64,000 nt of DNA from Williamsia serinedens (lineage in GTDB: Bacteria > Actinomycetota > Actinomycetes > Mycobacteriales > Mycobacteriaceae). Location of the stretch: positions 372,001 through 436,000 of the forward strand of contig NZ_JAMTCG010000002.1 in assembly GCF_024171725.1 (NCBI RefSeq), read 5' to 3'. The position numbers and the translations under genes are program-made. Within the stretch, counting starts at the first letter, position 1. Each line of letters begins with the position of its first letter. Positions 18,396-30,956 of the stretch are shown here, one piece after another. The notes under the pieces were generated by a model that saw only the letters and a list, made by a program, of their open reading frames with translations, searched no databases and was not told the DNA's origin.

Positions 18396-18463
18396 CCGCC
18401 ACACCGTACGCGCTGCTCCGCAGGTGGGATACCGTGGTGGGGCCTGTTCACAGTGAGGAAGCG

Positions 18464-18754
18464 ATGCCGAAATCCAAAGTAAGGAAGCGGACCGACTACA
18501 CGATCAACCCGGCGAGCCGCACACCGGTCAAGGTGAAGGTCGGGCCGTCGAGCCAGATCTACGTCGGCGCGATGCTCGGGTTGATGCTGTTCGGTCTGGC
18601 CTGGCTGATCGTCTTCTATCTCGTCGCCACCCCGAGCAGCCTCGGCGCCGACGGCAAGATCCTGCACTGGATGTACGCGCTCGGCGCGTGGAACTTCCTC
18701 ATCGGCTTCGGGTTCATGATCTCCGGCCTGTTGATGACCATGCGGTGGCGCTGA
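18464..18754 (+). CDS. crgA: CrgA: small division-associated membrane protein
   Basis: This 96-residue protein begins [19 protein letters not shown] and has two membrane helices ([22 protein letters not shown] and [24 protein letters not shown], roughly), which is the CrgA layout. The second ends MTMRWR, as is typical. CrgA recruits FtsI and CwsA and stabilises the septal complex in mycobacteria and Streptomyces. I chose the ATG at 18464 with its GAGGAAG site instead of an in-frame GTG ten codons upstream. The DUF881 gene that sits beside crgA in M. tuberculosis is absent here. Confidence 0.95.
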   Translation: MPKSKVRKRTDYTINPASRTPVKVKVGPSSQIYVGAMLGLMLFGLAWLIVFYLVATPSSLGADGKILHWMYALGAWNFLIGFGFMISGLLMTMRWR

Positions 18755-18767
18755 CGTCGCCATCTCT

Positions 18768-18805
18768 CCCCAACCTGGGGAATGACATGTGTGTAAGTCA
18801 TCCCC
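18768..18805 (+). promoter_or_regulatory. Two mutually exclusive hairpins downstream of crgA
   Basis: CCCC (18768-18771) can pair with GGGG (18777-18780), while the same GGGGAATGAC (18777-18786) can instead pair with GTCATCCCC (18797-18805) with one bulged A. The shared GGGG arm makes the two structures alternatives, as in attenuators. It could also be simple crgA termination or a dyad operator. Confidence 0.4.
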
Positions 18806-18807
18806 AT

Positions 18808-18829
18808 TGTGGACAAAGCCTGTGGACAA
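18808..18829 (-). promoter_or_regulatory. Pair of DnaA boxes upstream of the PH-domain gene
   Basis: TGTGGACAA occurs at 18808-18816 and again at 18821-18829, in the same orientation with a 13-bp period. Its complement TTGTCCACA is identical to boxes upstream of dnaA in this window. The pair lies about 14 kb from oriC in the leader of the PH-domain gene, and DnaA bound there could act as a transcription factor. Confidence 0.55.
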
Positions 18830-18842
18830 CTCTGCCCACGGC

Positions 18843-19259
18843 GTGACATCGAGCTGGTCGACGCCGAGACCCGCGGGAATTGCGCTCATCGTGGGCGGTC
18901 TCGTGCTCGGGGCGGCGGCCATCGCGTCGCTGTCGGACCCGGGCGGCACCGTCATCATGGGCGTCGCCGCGGTGCTCCTTCTCGTCCTCGGCACGACGGC
19001 GCTGGTCGTCCGCCCTCGACTCGTGGTGTCGCCGGCGCGCATCCGGCTACGCACGCTGCGCGGCACGGTGGAGTACACGCCGTCGGAGGTGTCGCGGGTC
19101 CGCGTCGTGGCGACCGCTCGCCTCGGCCGGAAGACGCCCACTCTCGAGTTCGATCTCCCGAACGACCGTCTCGTCGTGATGGGCCGGTGGGATCTCGGCA
19201 GTCATCCCGACGACGTCGTCGACGCGCTCGAGCGGGCGGGGTTCCCGGTCAGCCGCTGA
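18843..19259 (+). CDS. PH-domain (bPH) membrane protein, Rv0010c-like
   Basis: This 138-residue protein has two N-terminal membrane helices (GIALIVGGLVLGAAAIASL and VIMGVAAVLLLVLGTTALVV) followed by a small bacterial PH domain (RLVVSPARIRLRTLRGTVEYT ... LVVMGRWDLGSHPDDVVDALE). The function is unknown. I chose the GTG at 18843 because the resulting N-terminus has the length seen in the syntenic M. tuberculosis protein and leaves the hairpins and DnaA boxes untranslated; a GTG at 18789 would run through them. The 3' end overlaps the convergent rhomboid gene by 11 bases. Confidence 0.82.
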   Translation: MTSSWSTPRPAGIALIVGGLVLGAAAIASLSDPGGTVIMGVAAVLLLVLGTTALVVRPRLVVSPARIRLRTLRGTVEYTPSEVSRVRVVATARLGRKTPTLEFDLPNDRLVVMGRWDLGSHPDDVVDALERAGFPVSR

Positions 19260-20079
19260 CGAGGAGCGCGATGGCTGCGGCGAGCACGCCGAGGGTGCCG
19301 ATGGCGGCCCAGCCGACCCGCGACACCGACCGTGCGGTCCGGGTGCGTCCCGACAGGACGAGGCCGGGGAGCAGCAGCACGCCGGCGGTCGCCGCGGCAC
19401 CGAAGACGAGTCCCCCGAGGTGCGCCCACAGGGAGATGTTGGGGATCGTCACCGAGATGACGATGTTGATGACGATCAGGCCGACGATCTGGCCGGGCGG
19501 CATCTTGGCGCGGATGACCGCGACGAGCAGTCCACCCATGACGCCATAGATCGCGCCTGACGCACCTGCCGCGGGGACGTCGGGGTTGAAACTCAGGACA
19601 GCTGCGCTGCCGCCCAGCAGCGCGACGACGTAGATCCCGACGAAACGTGCGGTGCCGAGGGCACTCTCGAGCTCACGACCCAGAATGTAGAGGGTCAGCA
19701 TGTTCAGCCCGATGTGGATGACGGAGTAGTGCAGGAAGCCGGACGTGACGATCCGCCACACCTCGCCCTGCCCGACGAACGGGCCGAACAGCACACCGTC
19801 ATAAAAGATTCGGGAATCGCGGAAGTCGACATTCCCGACGCCGTGGGCCTGGGCCGCCGTGAGGACGAAGACGAGGACGTTCACGGCGATGAGCGCGAAC
19901 GTCGCCCGGGGACGCGACGTCCCGATGGTGATCGCGCGGGGTGTCATGCCCCGCGACTCCCGCACGCAGTCGACGCAGTGCTGGCCGACCGCGGCCGGTG
20001 TCAGGCATTCCGGACACGCCGGACGCCCGCACCGGGTGCAGGCGAGTCCGGTCGGGCGGTCGGGGTGCCGCACGCACAC
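19249..20079 (-). CDS. Rhomboid family intramembrane serine protease with N-terminal zinc-binding box
   Basis: The protein has 276 residues from a GTG at 20079. The N-terminus holds a B-box-like zinc motif (CVRHPDRPTGLACTRCGRPACPECL with further Cys in CVDCV). Six hydrophobic segments follow, with the rhomboid residues visible: HIGLNML in helix 2, the catalytic Ser in GASGAIYGVMGG, and the catalytic His in WAHLGGLVFGAA. It cleaves membrane proteins within the bilayer; the substrate is unknown. A CTG at 20121 (CTGA overlapping the ppiA stop) would extend the protein by 14 residues ([13 protein letters not shown]) and may be the true start. It lies between ppiA and the PH-domain gene, a position where M. 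tuberculosis has no rhomboid. Confidence 0.92.
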   Translation of the reverse strand: MCVRHPDRPTGLACTRCGRPACPECLTPAAVGQHCVDCVRESRGMTPRAITIGTSRPRATFALIAVNVLVFVLTAAQAHGVGNVDFRDSRIFYDGVLFGPFVGQGEVWRIVTSGFLHYSVIHIGLNMLTLYILGRELESALGTARFVGIYVVALLGGSAAVLSFNPDVPAAGASGAIYGVMGGLLVAVIRAKMPPGQIVGLIVINIVISVTIPNISLWAHLGGLVFGAAATAGVLLLPGLVLSGRTRTARSVSRVGWAAIGTLGVLAAAIALLVSG

Positions 20080-20117
20080 CGTCCGCGGGGCGGACGGCGG
20101 CGGCGGGAACGGCTGGT

Positions 20118-20645
20118 TCAGCTGATCTCGATCTTCTCGATGACGACGTCGTCGAGCGGCTTGTCGCGACGGTCGGTGCTGGTGGTCGCGATCGCGTCGA
20201 CGACCTTGCGCGACTCCGCGTCGGCGACGACACCGAAGATGGTGTGGCGACGGTTCAGGTGCGGCGTCTTGCCGACGGTGATGAAGAACTGCGATCCGTT
20301 GGTGCCCGGGCCGGCGTTGGCCATGGCGAGCAGGTACGGCTGGTCGAACTGCAGCTCCGGGTGGAACTCGTCGCCGAACTGGTAGCCGGGGCCACCGGTG
20401 CCGGTGCCGGTCGGGTCACCACCCTGGATCATGAAGCCGTCGATGACGCGGTGGAAGATCGATCCGTCGTAGAAGGGACCGGAGTCACCACCGGAGGCGT
20501 TCGGCTGGCTGTAGTCCTTCGAGCCGGTCGCCAGACCGGTGAAGTTCTCCACCGTCTTCGGGGCGTGGTTGCCGAACAGATCGACGACGATGTCGCCGCG
20601 GTTCGTGTGCAGGGTCGCGGTCGCTGTCTTCTGTGGTGTGCTCAC
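20118..20645 (-). CDS. ppiA: Cyclophilin-type peptidyl-prolyl cis-trans isomerase
   Basis: This 175-residue cytoplasmic cyclophilin starts at the GTG at 20645 ([18 protein letters not shown]). The catalytic Arg and surrounding [23 protein letters not shown], the substrate-groove segment FEDE-like [10 protein letters not shown], and [16 protein letters not shown] are all present. It accelerates proline isomerisation during folding. There is no signal peptide. It is divergent from cwsA across about 100 bases, and its stop overlaps a possible CTG start of the rhomboid gene, which suggests co-transcription. Confidence 0.95.
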   Translation of the reverse strand: MSTPQKTATATLHTNRGDIVVDLFGNHAPKTVENFTGLATGSKDYSQPNASGGDSGPFYDGSIFHRVIDGFMIQGGDPTGTGTGGPGYQFGDEFHPELQFDQPYLLAMANAGPGTNGSQFFITVGKTPHLNRRHTIFGVVADAESRKVVDAIATTSTDRRDKPLDDVVIEKIEIS

Positions 20646-20747
20646 GCCCCCATCGTGCCATCCGCCCCTGTACCGGGGACGAGAGCGACCTGGCAGGCTG
20701 GTCCGCATGCCGCGCCGCGGGCGCGACCGACGATCGGAGAGCAGCTG

Positions 20748-21098
20748 ATGTCCAAGGCCACCGCCGTCACGACGACCGCGCTGGGTGTCGTCACCCCGTG
20801 GTCGGCACCCGTGCGACTGCTCGCCGCGCGCGGACTGCTGTCCGCCCGCCGCCGCCGTGCGGCGCAGAAGGCCTCGCCGGCCACACCGGTGACTCCGGCC
20901 CCTTCCGGTGGGAAGCAGCGCTCGCGCCTGCGTGTGGTCGTCGCCCTCGGCGCGATCGGCGGGCTCGTCGTCGCGACGGGTGCCGTCGTCGCGCTGCGCG
21001 CCCGGAGCAGCACGCCGCCGCCCGTCGCCCCGGCACCGCCGCGTGTCCAGGACGTGCCGACCGCGGATGCCGCCGGGGCCCAGAACCCGCCCGAGTAA
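20748..21098 (+). CDS. cwsA: CwsA-like cell-wall synthesis/division membrane protein
   Basis: This 116-residue protein occupies the cwsA position, divergent from ppiA. It has the expected topology: a basic cytoplasmic N-part ([34 protein letters not shown], given in outline), one membrane helix ([21 protein letters not shown]) and a Pro-rich tail ([17 protein letters not shown]). In mycobacteria CwsA interacts with CrgA and Wag31 to control peptidoglycan synthesis and polarity. Sequence divergence is high, so the call rests on synteny and layout. The ATG at 20748 has a GGAGAG site. Confidence 0.75.
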   Translation: MSKATAVTTTALGVVTPWSAPVRLLAARGLLSARRRRAAQKASPATPVTPAPSGGKQRSRLRVVVALGAIGGLVVATGAVVALRARSSTPPPVAPAPPRVQDVPTADAAGAQNPPE

Positions 21099-21108
21099 TC
21101 TTCGACCC

Positions 21109-21669
21109 GTGCATCCCGACGATCGCCCGACGTCACGACCCCCGAGCGGGGAGATGTCCCGTCCGCCCGGCGGCCGACCGGTCCCGCCTCCTCGGCGACC
21201 GATGGGCCCCGGACCGGGCGCGCCCGCTCCTGATCGCCGTCCGCCCATGCCCCCGCCGACGACCTCCGTACCGAGGCCCGGCGACAGCGGTGCCCTCGCG
21301 TACTCGCAACAACCGCCCCGTCGCGGTCCGGCGCCCGACGACCGGCCGACGACGGTCTACCCCGACTCCGCGATCCGGACACAGCACGACACCGCCCCCG
21401 ACACCGACGACCCGGAATCGAGCCCGATGACAGCGGCGCCGCGCAAGTCGACCAACGTCCTCGCGATCGTCGCGCTGGTGTTGTCGTTCCTCGGGGTGAC
21501 CGCGATCGTCGGCATCGTCTGCGGGCACGTGGCGCGCGGGCAGATCCGTCGGCGCAAGGAGTACGGGGAGCAACTCGCCTCGGCGGCTCTGTGGATCGGT
21601 TACGCCTACGTCGCGGCCGCGATCCTGTGCCTGATCGTCTACCTGGCGATCGCCGGTCAGGGGTCCTGA
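21109..21669 (+). CDS. DUF4190 domain membrane protein with Pro-rich N-terminus
   Basis: This 186-residue protein has about 105 disordered N-terminal residues rich in Pro, Arg and Asp, followed by the DUF4190 module: a membrane helix [23 protein letters not shown], the short basic loop [15 protein letters not shown], and a second helix [21 protein letters not shown]. The function is unknown. DUF4190 proteins are common in actinobacteria and resemble small membrane scaffolds. The GTG at 21109 lies 10 bases after the cwsA stop; an ATG at 21154 is the alternative start. Its closeness to cwsA suggests one transcript. Confidence 0.8.
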   Translation: MHPDDRPTSRPPSGEMSRPPGGRPVPPPRRPMGPGPGAPAPDRRPPMPPPTTSVPRPGDSGALAYSQQPPRRGPAPDDRPTTVYPDSAIRTQHDTAPDTDDPESSPMTAAPRKSTNVLAIVALVLSFLGVTAIVGIVCGHVARGQIRRRKEYGEQLASAALWIGYAYVAAAILCLIVYLAIAGQGS

Positions 21670-21675
21670 CCCCGG

Positions 21676-22809
21676 TCACCGACCGGGGAGCACCGCGCGT
21701 GCCGTGATCGGCACGCCACCGCCGCCGATCGACGACGGCCCGTTGTCGTCGACCACGCTGAGCGCCACCATGATCCGCTGCACATCCCGCGACCACGGGG
21801 TGTTGTCGCGCACCCGTTGCGCGAACGGGAAGCCGTTGTCGGCCCGGAACCTGTCGGCGAACGACCCGGACGGTCCCCGCTCGGTCACGAAGCCGAAGGA
21901 CGGTCCGCCTGTGGAGTCGGCGACGTAGGCGCCGAAGTTCTGCATCGTCCACGCCAGCTGTCGCCCGGGGACGGTCTCGAGGCCGAGTCGCGACAGATCC
22001 GTCCGCGCCGGGATGGCGAGGAGGGCGCCCATCCTCATGGCGATGTTGCGGTTGTCGCCGATCGTGCCGTACCCGCCGACCGATCCCGCGTCCGACGTCG
22101 CGGCGGGCCAGCGGAAGCACTGCGGTTCCGTGCGGCAGCGGAAGAGCACCTGGGGGCTGTCGACGATGACCCTCAGCGCGTGACGCGGCCCGGTCGGTGA
22201 CCCCGGGCCCAGCTCGCCGACGCGCAGGACGCCACCCGGACCGCCGCTGAGTCCTGCGGCACCCGGGCGGCGCGACAGGCCGTCCCCGTACAGGTCGACC
22301 GGAGCACTCACGTCCTGCGCGGTCGCCCCGCCACCGGCAACACACCGGGCGAGGGGTGCGACGTAGCGCATCGTCCGGCCGTCGGGCAGGAGAAACGTGG
22401 CGCCCTCGTTCTCGTTCGACGACCGGACGACGTAGTCGCGCGGGATCGGCGCGCTGAAGAGGATTGGACCTGCTGTGCCGCAACGACTCCGGCCGGTCCA
22501 CCCGGCAGAGTTCGCATGCACCGCCACGAGGGGGGCGTCCGGGGTGAAGATCAGGTGGTCGCCGTCGTCCTGCGGCATCGGTGCCCAGACCGACCCGCGC
22601 GGCACGGCCGGGAGCCCCGCGGGCACGTAGCGGGCGTCGGAACCGATGGGTGTGTTCCAGATGCTGGTGGCGGCGAATGGTTGGCGCAGGACGTCCGCGG
22701 GAGCGGCCGCCGCGCCGGCATCGGCGGGGATCAGTCCCCCGACCGCGGCCGCGACCCCGACGAGGACGGCACAGCGTCGCACGGCACGGGTGAGCGGTGA
22801 TGTCGGCAC
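21676..22809 (-). CDS. Secreted protein of unknown function
   Basis: This 377-residue protein starts at the GTG at 22809. The N-terminus (PTSPLTRAVRRCAVLVGVAAAVGGLIPADAGAAAA, in outline) is a Sec signal peptide with cleavage likely near AGA-AAA. The mature part is rich in Gly, Pro, Asp and aromatic residues, with four Cys residues (in SRCGTAG, ARCVAGG and RCRTEPQCFRW) that could form two disulfides. Features such as FAATSIWNTPIGSDARYV and GGYGTIGDNRNIAMRMGALLAIP suggest a beta-rich exported carbohydrate-active or binding fold, but no catalytic signature is certain. It is convergent with the DUF4190 gene and has no equivalent at this place in M. tuberculosis. Confidence 0.8.
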   Translation of the reverse strand: MPTSPLTRAVRRCAVLVGVAAAVGGLIPADAGAAAAPADVLRQPFAATSIWNTPIGSDARYVPAGLPAVPRGSVWAPMPQDDGDHLIFTPDAPLVAVHANSAGWTGRSRCGTAGPILFSAPIPRDYVVRSSNENEGATFLLPDGRTMRYVAPLARCVAGGGATAQDVSAPVDLYGDGLSRRPGAAGLSGGPGGVLRVGELGPGSPTGPRHALRVIVDSPQVLFRCRTEPQCFRWPAATSDAGSVGGYGTIGDNRNIAMRMGALLAIPARTDLSRLGLETVPGRQLAWTMQNFGAYVADSTGGPSFGFVTERGPSGSFADRFRADNGFPFAQRVRDNTPWSRDVQRIMVALSVVDDNGPSSIGGGGVPITARAVLPGR

Positions 22810-22904
22810 GCGGTCACGGTAACGACGGTGCGGTGCGACGGCGAGATCGATGTCCGAGTCTGCCGGTACCGATCCGGTGACGACTGTGCAACGCCGATGA
22901 TGTG

Positions 22905-22977
22905 TGGAGCCTAGGAGATTCGAACTCCTGACATCTGCCTTGCAAAGGCAGCGCTCTACCAACTGAGCTAAGGCCCC
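22905..22977 (-). tRNA. alaT: tRNA-Ala(TGC)
   Basis: The minus strand gives a 73-base tRNA with a GGGGCCT/AGGCTCC acceptor (one G-T pair), a D arm GCTCAGTTGGTAGAGC, an anticodon arm CTGCC-TTTGCAA-GGCAG (anticodon TGC) and a T arm with GTTCGAATC. The discriminator is A and CCA is not encoded. Confidence 0.97.
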
Positions 22978-22988
22978 GTCCGCGCAGA

Positions 22989-23102
22989 TCAGGTCCGGCG
23001 GTCCGGGAGGGTGTGCCACACCTGGGTGTTCCGCCGCGACTCGGCGATCAGGGCGACCACCGTGCCGGTGACGACTGCCGCGACGAGAAGCACGATCCGC
23101 AT
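22989..23102 (-). CDS. 37-residue single-pass membrane micropeptide between tRNA-Ile and tRNA-Ala (possible DLW-39-like protein)
   Basis: A 38-codon frame runs from the ATG at 23102 to the TGA at 22989, with a good GAGAGGA site upstream. It encodes MRIVLLVAAVVTGTVVALIA, followed by ESRRNTQVWHTLPDRRT: one membrane helix, then a short charged cytoplasmic tail with a Trp. The length, topology and place downstream of gyrA fit the small actinobacterial DLW-39 proteins, though here the tripeptide before the tail would be QVW instead of DLW. The function is unknown. It lies on the same strand as both tRNAs and gyrA. Confidence 0.55.
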   Translation of the reverse strand: MRIVLLVAAVVTGTVVALIAESRRNTQVWHTLPDRRT

Positions 23103-23122
23103 GTGGGTGCATCCTCTCGGAG

Positions 23123-23196
23123 TGGGCCTAGGAGGACTTGAACCTCCGACCTCTTCGTTATCAGCGAAGCGCTCTAACCGCCTGAGCTATAGGCCC
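23123..23196 (-). tRNA. ileT: tRNA-Ile(GAT)
   Basis: A 74-base tRNA on the minus strand: acceptor GGGCCTA/TAGGCCC, D arm GCTCAGGCGGTTAGAGC, anticodon arm TTCGC-TGATAAC-GAAG region giving anticodon GAT, and T arm GGAGGTTCAAGTCCTCC. The discriminator is A. The pairing with tRNA-Ala downstream of gyrA matches mycobacterial ileT-alaT. Confidence 0.97.
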
Positions 23197-23261
23197 GTGG
23201 ACCGTCTCCGGTCAACCCGGGAAAGGCTACCGGATCACCGGGACCGGCGACAAAACGGCCG

Positions 23262-24266
23262 TCAGTCCCGGTCGGCGAGTGTCACCTCGATGCCCCCGAC
23301 GAGGTCGGAGCTCATGTTGTAGATGAACGCTCCCACCGTCGTGAGCGCGGTGAACACGATGACGTAGAGCGCGCCGACGCCCGCAGCGATGCCGAACACC
23401 GTGCCGGCGGTGATCTCGAACGACGACTCCGTGGTGTTGTCGCTCGAGACGAGCTGACCGAACGAGTTGTTGATCTGGTCCCAGACCCCCATCCCGTCGA
23501 GGATCACGTACAGCACGCCGATCGCGATCATCCAGATGAGGAACAGGGCGATGGCCAGGACCGCGGAGACCTTGAAGGTCGACCACGGGTCGATCCGACG
23601 CAACTGCACCGCGGCGCGCAACGGACCACGATGGCCCGCCGGGACCGACTCGGCAGACCGCACGGCCGTCGGGGAGGTCGCCGGGTGATGGATCGCGTCG
23701 AGGTCGGGCAGATCCTCGGGGACCTGCGACCGTCCGATGTTGCGGGTCGGACCGTCGATGATCTTGCCCGCCAACGAGTTGCGTCCGCGCGACGGCTGCT
23801 GGTCCGCGGTGGCGGGCTGCGCCGCACCGTCACCGGGGACTCCCCCGTCGGCGTCGAGCTTCGCGATCGGCGCACGGGTGGTGGGCGTGTCCTGGCCGGG
23901 CGGCTTGGGTGCCGCGGTGCCGGTCACCAGCGGGCGCTGCGGGCGTTTCGGCGCCTCCGACGACCCGGACTGGCCACCGCCCGACGAGGCGCCGTTGCCC
24001 GAAGCGCTCTGCTGCGGCGCGGCCCCCTGCTGCGGTGGCGTGCCCTGCTGCGGCGTCGGACCCGGTGACGTCACCGGAGCCTTCCCGACACGCTGCCATG
24101 GCGGCACGCCTCCCGGGCCGGTCCCCGGGTTCGGACGCTGCCCCTGCTCCCCCGGCGACGACGACGTCGAGTCCGACGCACCGGTGTCCGGGCCGGAGCC
24201 CTGGTCCGGCCGGTCCTGGACGGAGGGGCCGTTGCGCTGACCCTCGGGCTCGCGGGGTGTGCTCAC
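23262..24266 (-). CDS. DUF3566 membrane protein downstream of gyrA (Rv0007-like)
   Basis: This 334-residue protein starts at the GTG at 24266 with an AGGAGCG site. Residues 1-215 are a disordered Pro/Gly/Gln/Ser-rich cytoplasmic region, with a PQQGTPPQQGAAPQQ-type stretch. The conserved DUF3566 domain follows with two membrane helices: LRRIDPWSTFKVSAVLAIALF as the entry, and a second helix around IAAGVGALYVIVFTALTTVGA, ending IYNMSSDLVGGIEVTL. The function is unknown, but the domain is invariably encoded beside gyrA in actinobacteria. It lies 28 bases after gyrA and is probably co-transcribed. Confidence 0.93.
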   Translation of the reverse strand: MSTPREPEGQRNGPSVQDRPDQGSGPDTGASDSTSSSPGEQGQRPNPGTGPGGVPPWQRVGKAPVTSPGPTPQQGTPPQQGAAPQQSASGNGASSGGGQSGSSEAPKRPQRPLVTGTAAPKPPGQDTPTTRAPIAKLDADGGVPGDGAAQPATADQQPSRGRNSLAGKIIDGPTRNIGRSQVPEDLPDLDAIHHPATSPTAVRSAESVPAGHRGPLRAAVQLRRIDPWSTFKVSAVLAIALFLIWMIAIGVLYVILDGMGVWDQINNSFGQLVSSDNTTESSFEITAGTVFGIAAGVGALYVIVFTALTTVGAFIYNMSSDLVGGIEVTLADRD

Positions 24267-24294
24267 ATGCGCTCCTGTCGCTGCGGGTGGCCGG

Positions 24295-26787
<2,493 letters not shown>

Positions 26788-26813
26788 GGGTTCACTTTCG
26801 GTGTGAGTCGGCC

Positions 26814-26829
26814 GGTTTCACGTGAAACC
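26814..26829. promoter_or_regulatory. parS site in the gyrB-gyrA gap
   Basis: GGTTTCACGTGAAACC is a perfect 16-bp palindrome containing the universal parS core GTTTCACGTGAAAC (26815-26828). ParB encoded at 40176 should bind here. It lies 6.2 kb to the left of oriC, on the opposite side from the other two sites. Confidence 0.93.
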
Positions 26830-26859
26830 CCCGCCATGCGAGGGCGTTCCGTGTCGGCG

Positions 26860-29052
<2,193 letters not shown>

Positions 29053-29218
29053 TCACCCGTACGGAAACGGGCGTGGCGCACGTCTGACGCGGCCGTAGAC
29101 GGATTTTCTCGCCGAAATCCAGGGCCGCTTGACAACCGTGCCCTCAGGGAGGCTCCTCGCGGCCCTGACGGTATCCATTGGACGCACCGTCGGACCCGTC
29201 GGTTCCCGGGTGGGCGAT

Positions 29219-29740
29219 CTACCCGTAGGTGTCGCGGGGACCGCGGCCCGGCACGGTGCGCGTGCCCTTCCGCCACGACGGGGCGCGGGGACCGGTGATG
29301 CGCAGCGACACGACCACGTCCCGGCCGACCGAGGCGGCGATCTTCGCGAGGATGTCGCGCTGGACCAGACGCAGCTGTGTCGCCCACGCCGTCGACTCCG
29401 CACTCACCGACAGCACCCGATCCCGCAGGTCCGTGGGCTGCGCATGGGCGGCGATGTCCTCGCCGACGATGCGATCCCAGGCCGCGAACACCTGGCCCTC
29501 CCCCAGCTTGGACTGCCATCCGCGGGTCTTCGCCATCGCACCGGCCACCGACCCGAGCGACTGCGGATCGCGGCCGTCCGGCCGCGCTCCCGACCATCGC
29601 CGCCGACCCTTCCGCTGCGCCGGCGCGGACGCACGGCCCTGGCCGACGGCCTTGCCCGCGGCTCTCGCCTTGGCGCGGGCGTCCTCGAGCGCCTTGCGGG
29701 CCAGTTCGTGACCCGACGAGTGCGCGGTGTCGTCATCCAT
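29219..29740 (-). CDS. dciA: DUF721/DciA-family protein, putative replicative helicase loader
   Basis: This 173-residue protein begins [18 protein letters not shown]. The N-terminal half is a basic, disordered region ([15 protein letters not shown]). The C-terminal half is the DUF721 KH-like domain ([23 protein letters not shown] ... [22 protein letters not shown] in outline) with the conserved Trp residues. DciA proteins load or activate DnaB helicase in bacteria lacking DnaC/DnaI, and the place between recF and gyrB is the usual actinobacterial one. The ATG at 29740 overlaps the recF 3' end by eight bases and has GAGGAGG upstream. Confidence 0.9.
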   Translation of the reverse strand: MDDDTAHSSGHELARKALEDARAKARAAGKAVGQGRASAPAQRKGRRRWSGARPDGRDPQSLGSVAGAMAKTRGWQSKLGEGQVFAAWDRIVGEDIAAHAQPTDLRDRVLSVSAESTAWATQLRLVQRDILAKIAASVGRDVVVSLRITGPRAPSWRKGTRTVPGRGPRDTYG

Positions 29741-30929
29741 GTGCGACCTCCTCACCCGGTGTCTCGCCGATCAGGTAGGACTCCCGGACCTCATGGTCGT
29801 CGTCCACCCCGACAGCCAGCCGGCGGCCCGCGACGGCACCCGGGATGTCGTCCCCGACAGCCGCGGTGATGATCACCTGCTCCACCGACTCCGCGAAGGT
29901 GGTGAGAGCAGCCCGTCGAGAGGCGTCGAGCTCGGCGAACACGTCGTCGAGCACGACGACGGGCTCGGCACCGTCGTCCCGGATCAACTGGACCGAACCG
30001 AGCCGGGTCGCCAGTGCCAGCGACCACGACTCCCCATGGCTGGCATACCCTTTCGCGACCTGCCCGTCCAGGACGATGTCGAGGTCGTCGCGGTGCGGAC
30101 CGACCAGGCACACCCCGCGGTCGATCTCCTTCTGACGCGCCGCCGCGAGCCGTGTCAGCAGGGTCGCCTCGATGAACTCGACGTCGGCGCGGCCCTGCGC
30201 CGGGACGATCTCCTCCCCGGCCGCCGGGCGGTAGCGCAGGTCGACGGGGCGCGAGGCCGGCGCGAGGGTCGCGTACTCGGCGACGACGTGCGGCCGCAGG
30301 CGACTCACCATGTCGATCCGCCCCGCCGTGACGACCGCGCCGAACTGCGCCAGCTGGGTGTCCCAGACGTCGAGGGTGCTGATCACCGACTCGGCCGACG
30401 ACCCACCCGAGCGCAGTGCCGCGGCCGCCGTCTTCAGCAGCGCCGATCGCTGTCGGAGCACGCGGTCGTAGTCCGATCGTGCGGCGACCATCGCCGGTCC
30501 GGCGAGCGCGGCGAGTTCGTCGAGCAGCCGACGACGTTCGGCCGGCTCTCCGCGGACCAGTGCGAGGTCCTCGGGCGCGAACATCACCGATCGCAGGATC
30601 CCGACGACGTCGCGCGCCCGCCTCGACGGTGCCCCGTTGACGGTCGCCCGGTTGGCCCGTCCCGGCGTGATGGTGACCTCGACCGTGAGCTCTCGGCCGG
30701 CGTTGACGATGCTGGCCGCCACCGACGCGGTCTCGCAGCCGCTCCGGACGAGCGCGGCGTCGGTGCTCACCCGGTGGGAGCGCGACGTCGCCACGTAGTT
30801 CAGCGCCTCGACGAGGTTCGTCTTCCCGAATCCGTTGCGGCCCACCACGATCGTGGCGCCGGGTCGCAGGTCGACGTCGAGCGTGCGCCACGACCGGAAG
30901 TCACGCAGACGCAGGGACCGGACGTACAC
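29733..30929 (-). CDS. recF: RecF recombination mediator
   Basis: This 398-residue SMC-like ATPase has Walker A in [16 protein letters not shown], a signature region SLALATRLG near the C-terminus, and Walker [18 protein letters not shown]. RecF loads RecA at gaps during replication-fork repair, with RecO and RecR. The GTG at 30929 ([15 protein letters not shown]) fits the invariant family N-terminus. It lies 27 bases after gnd and overlaps the dciA-like gene, so it is part of the dnaN-gnd-recF-dciA unit. Confidence 0.96.
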   Translation of the reverse strand: MYVRSLRLRDFRSWRTLDVDLRPGATIVVGRNGFGKTNLVEALNYVATSRSHRVSTDAALVRSGCETASVAASIVNAGRELTVEVTITPGRANRATVNGAPSRRARDVVGILRSVMFAPEDLALVRGEPAERRRLLDELAALAGPAMVAARSDYDRVLRQRSALLKTAAAALRSGGSSAESVISTLDVWDTQLAQFGAVVTAGRIDMVSRLRPHVVAEYATLAPASRPVDLRYRPAAGEEIVPAQGRADVEFIEATLLTRLAAARQKEIDRGVCLVGPHRDDLDIVLDGQVAKGYASHGESWSLALATRLGSVQLIRDDGAEPVVVLDDVFAELDASRRAALTTFAESVEQVIITAAVGDDIPGAVAGRRLAVGVDDDHEVRESYLIGETPGEEVAHG

Positions 30930-30956
30930 GGCGACGGGGCGGGGACGCGGGCGCGA

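Noticed and set aside
29053-29180. Short minus-strand frame in the gyrB upstream gap (MDTVRAARSLPEG...)
   Set aside because: It has no ribosome-binding site and lies in a likely promoter and terminator region; there is no evidence that it is translated.
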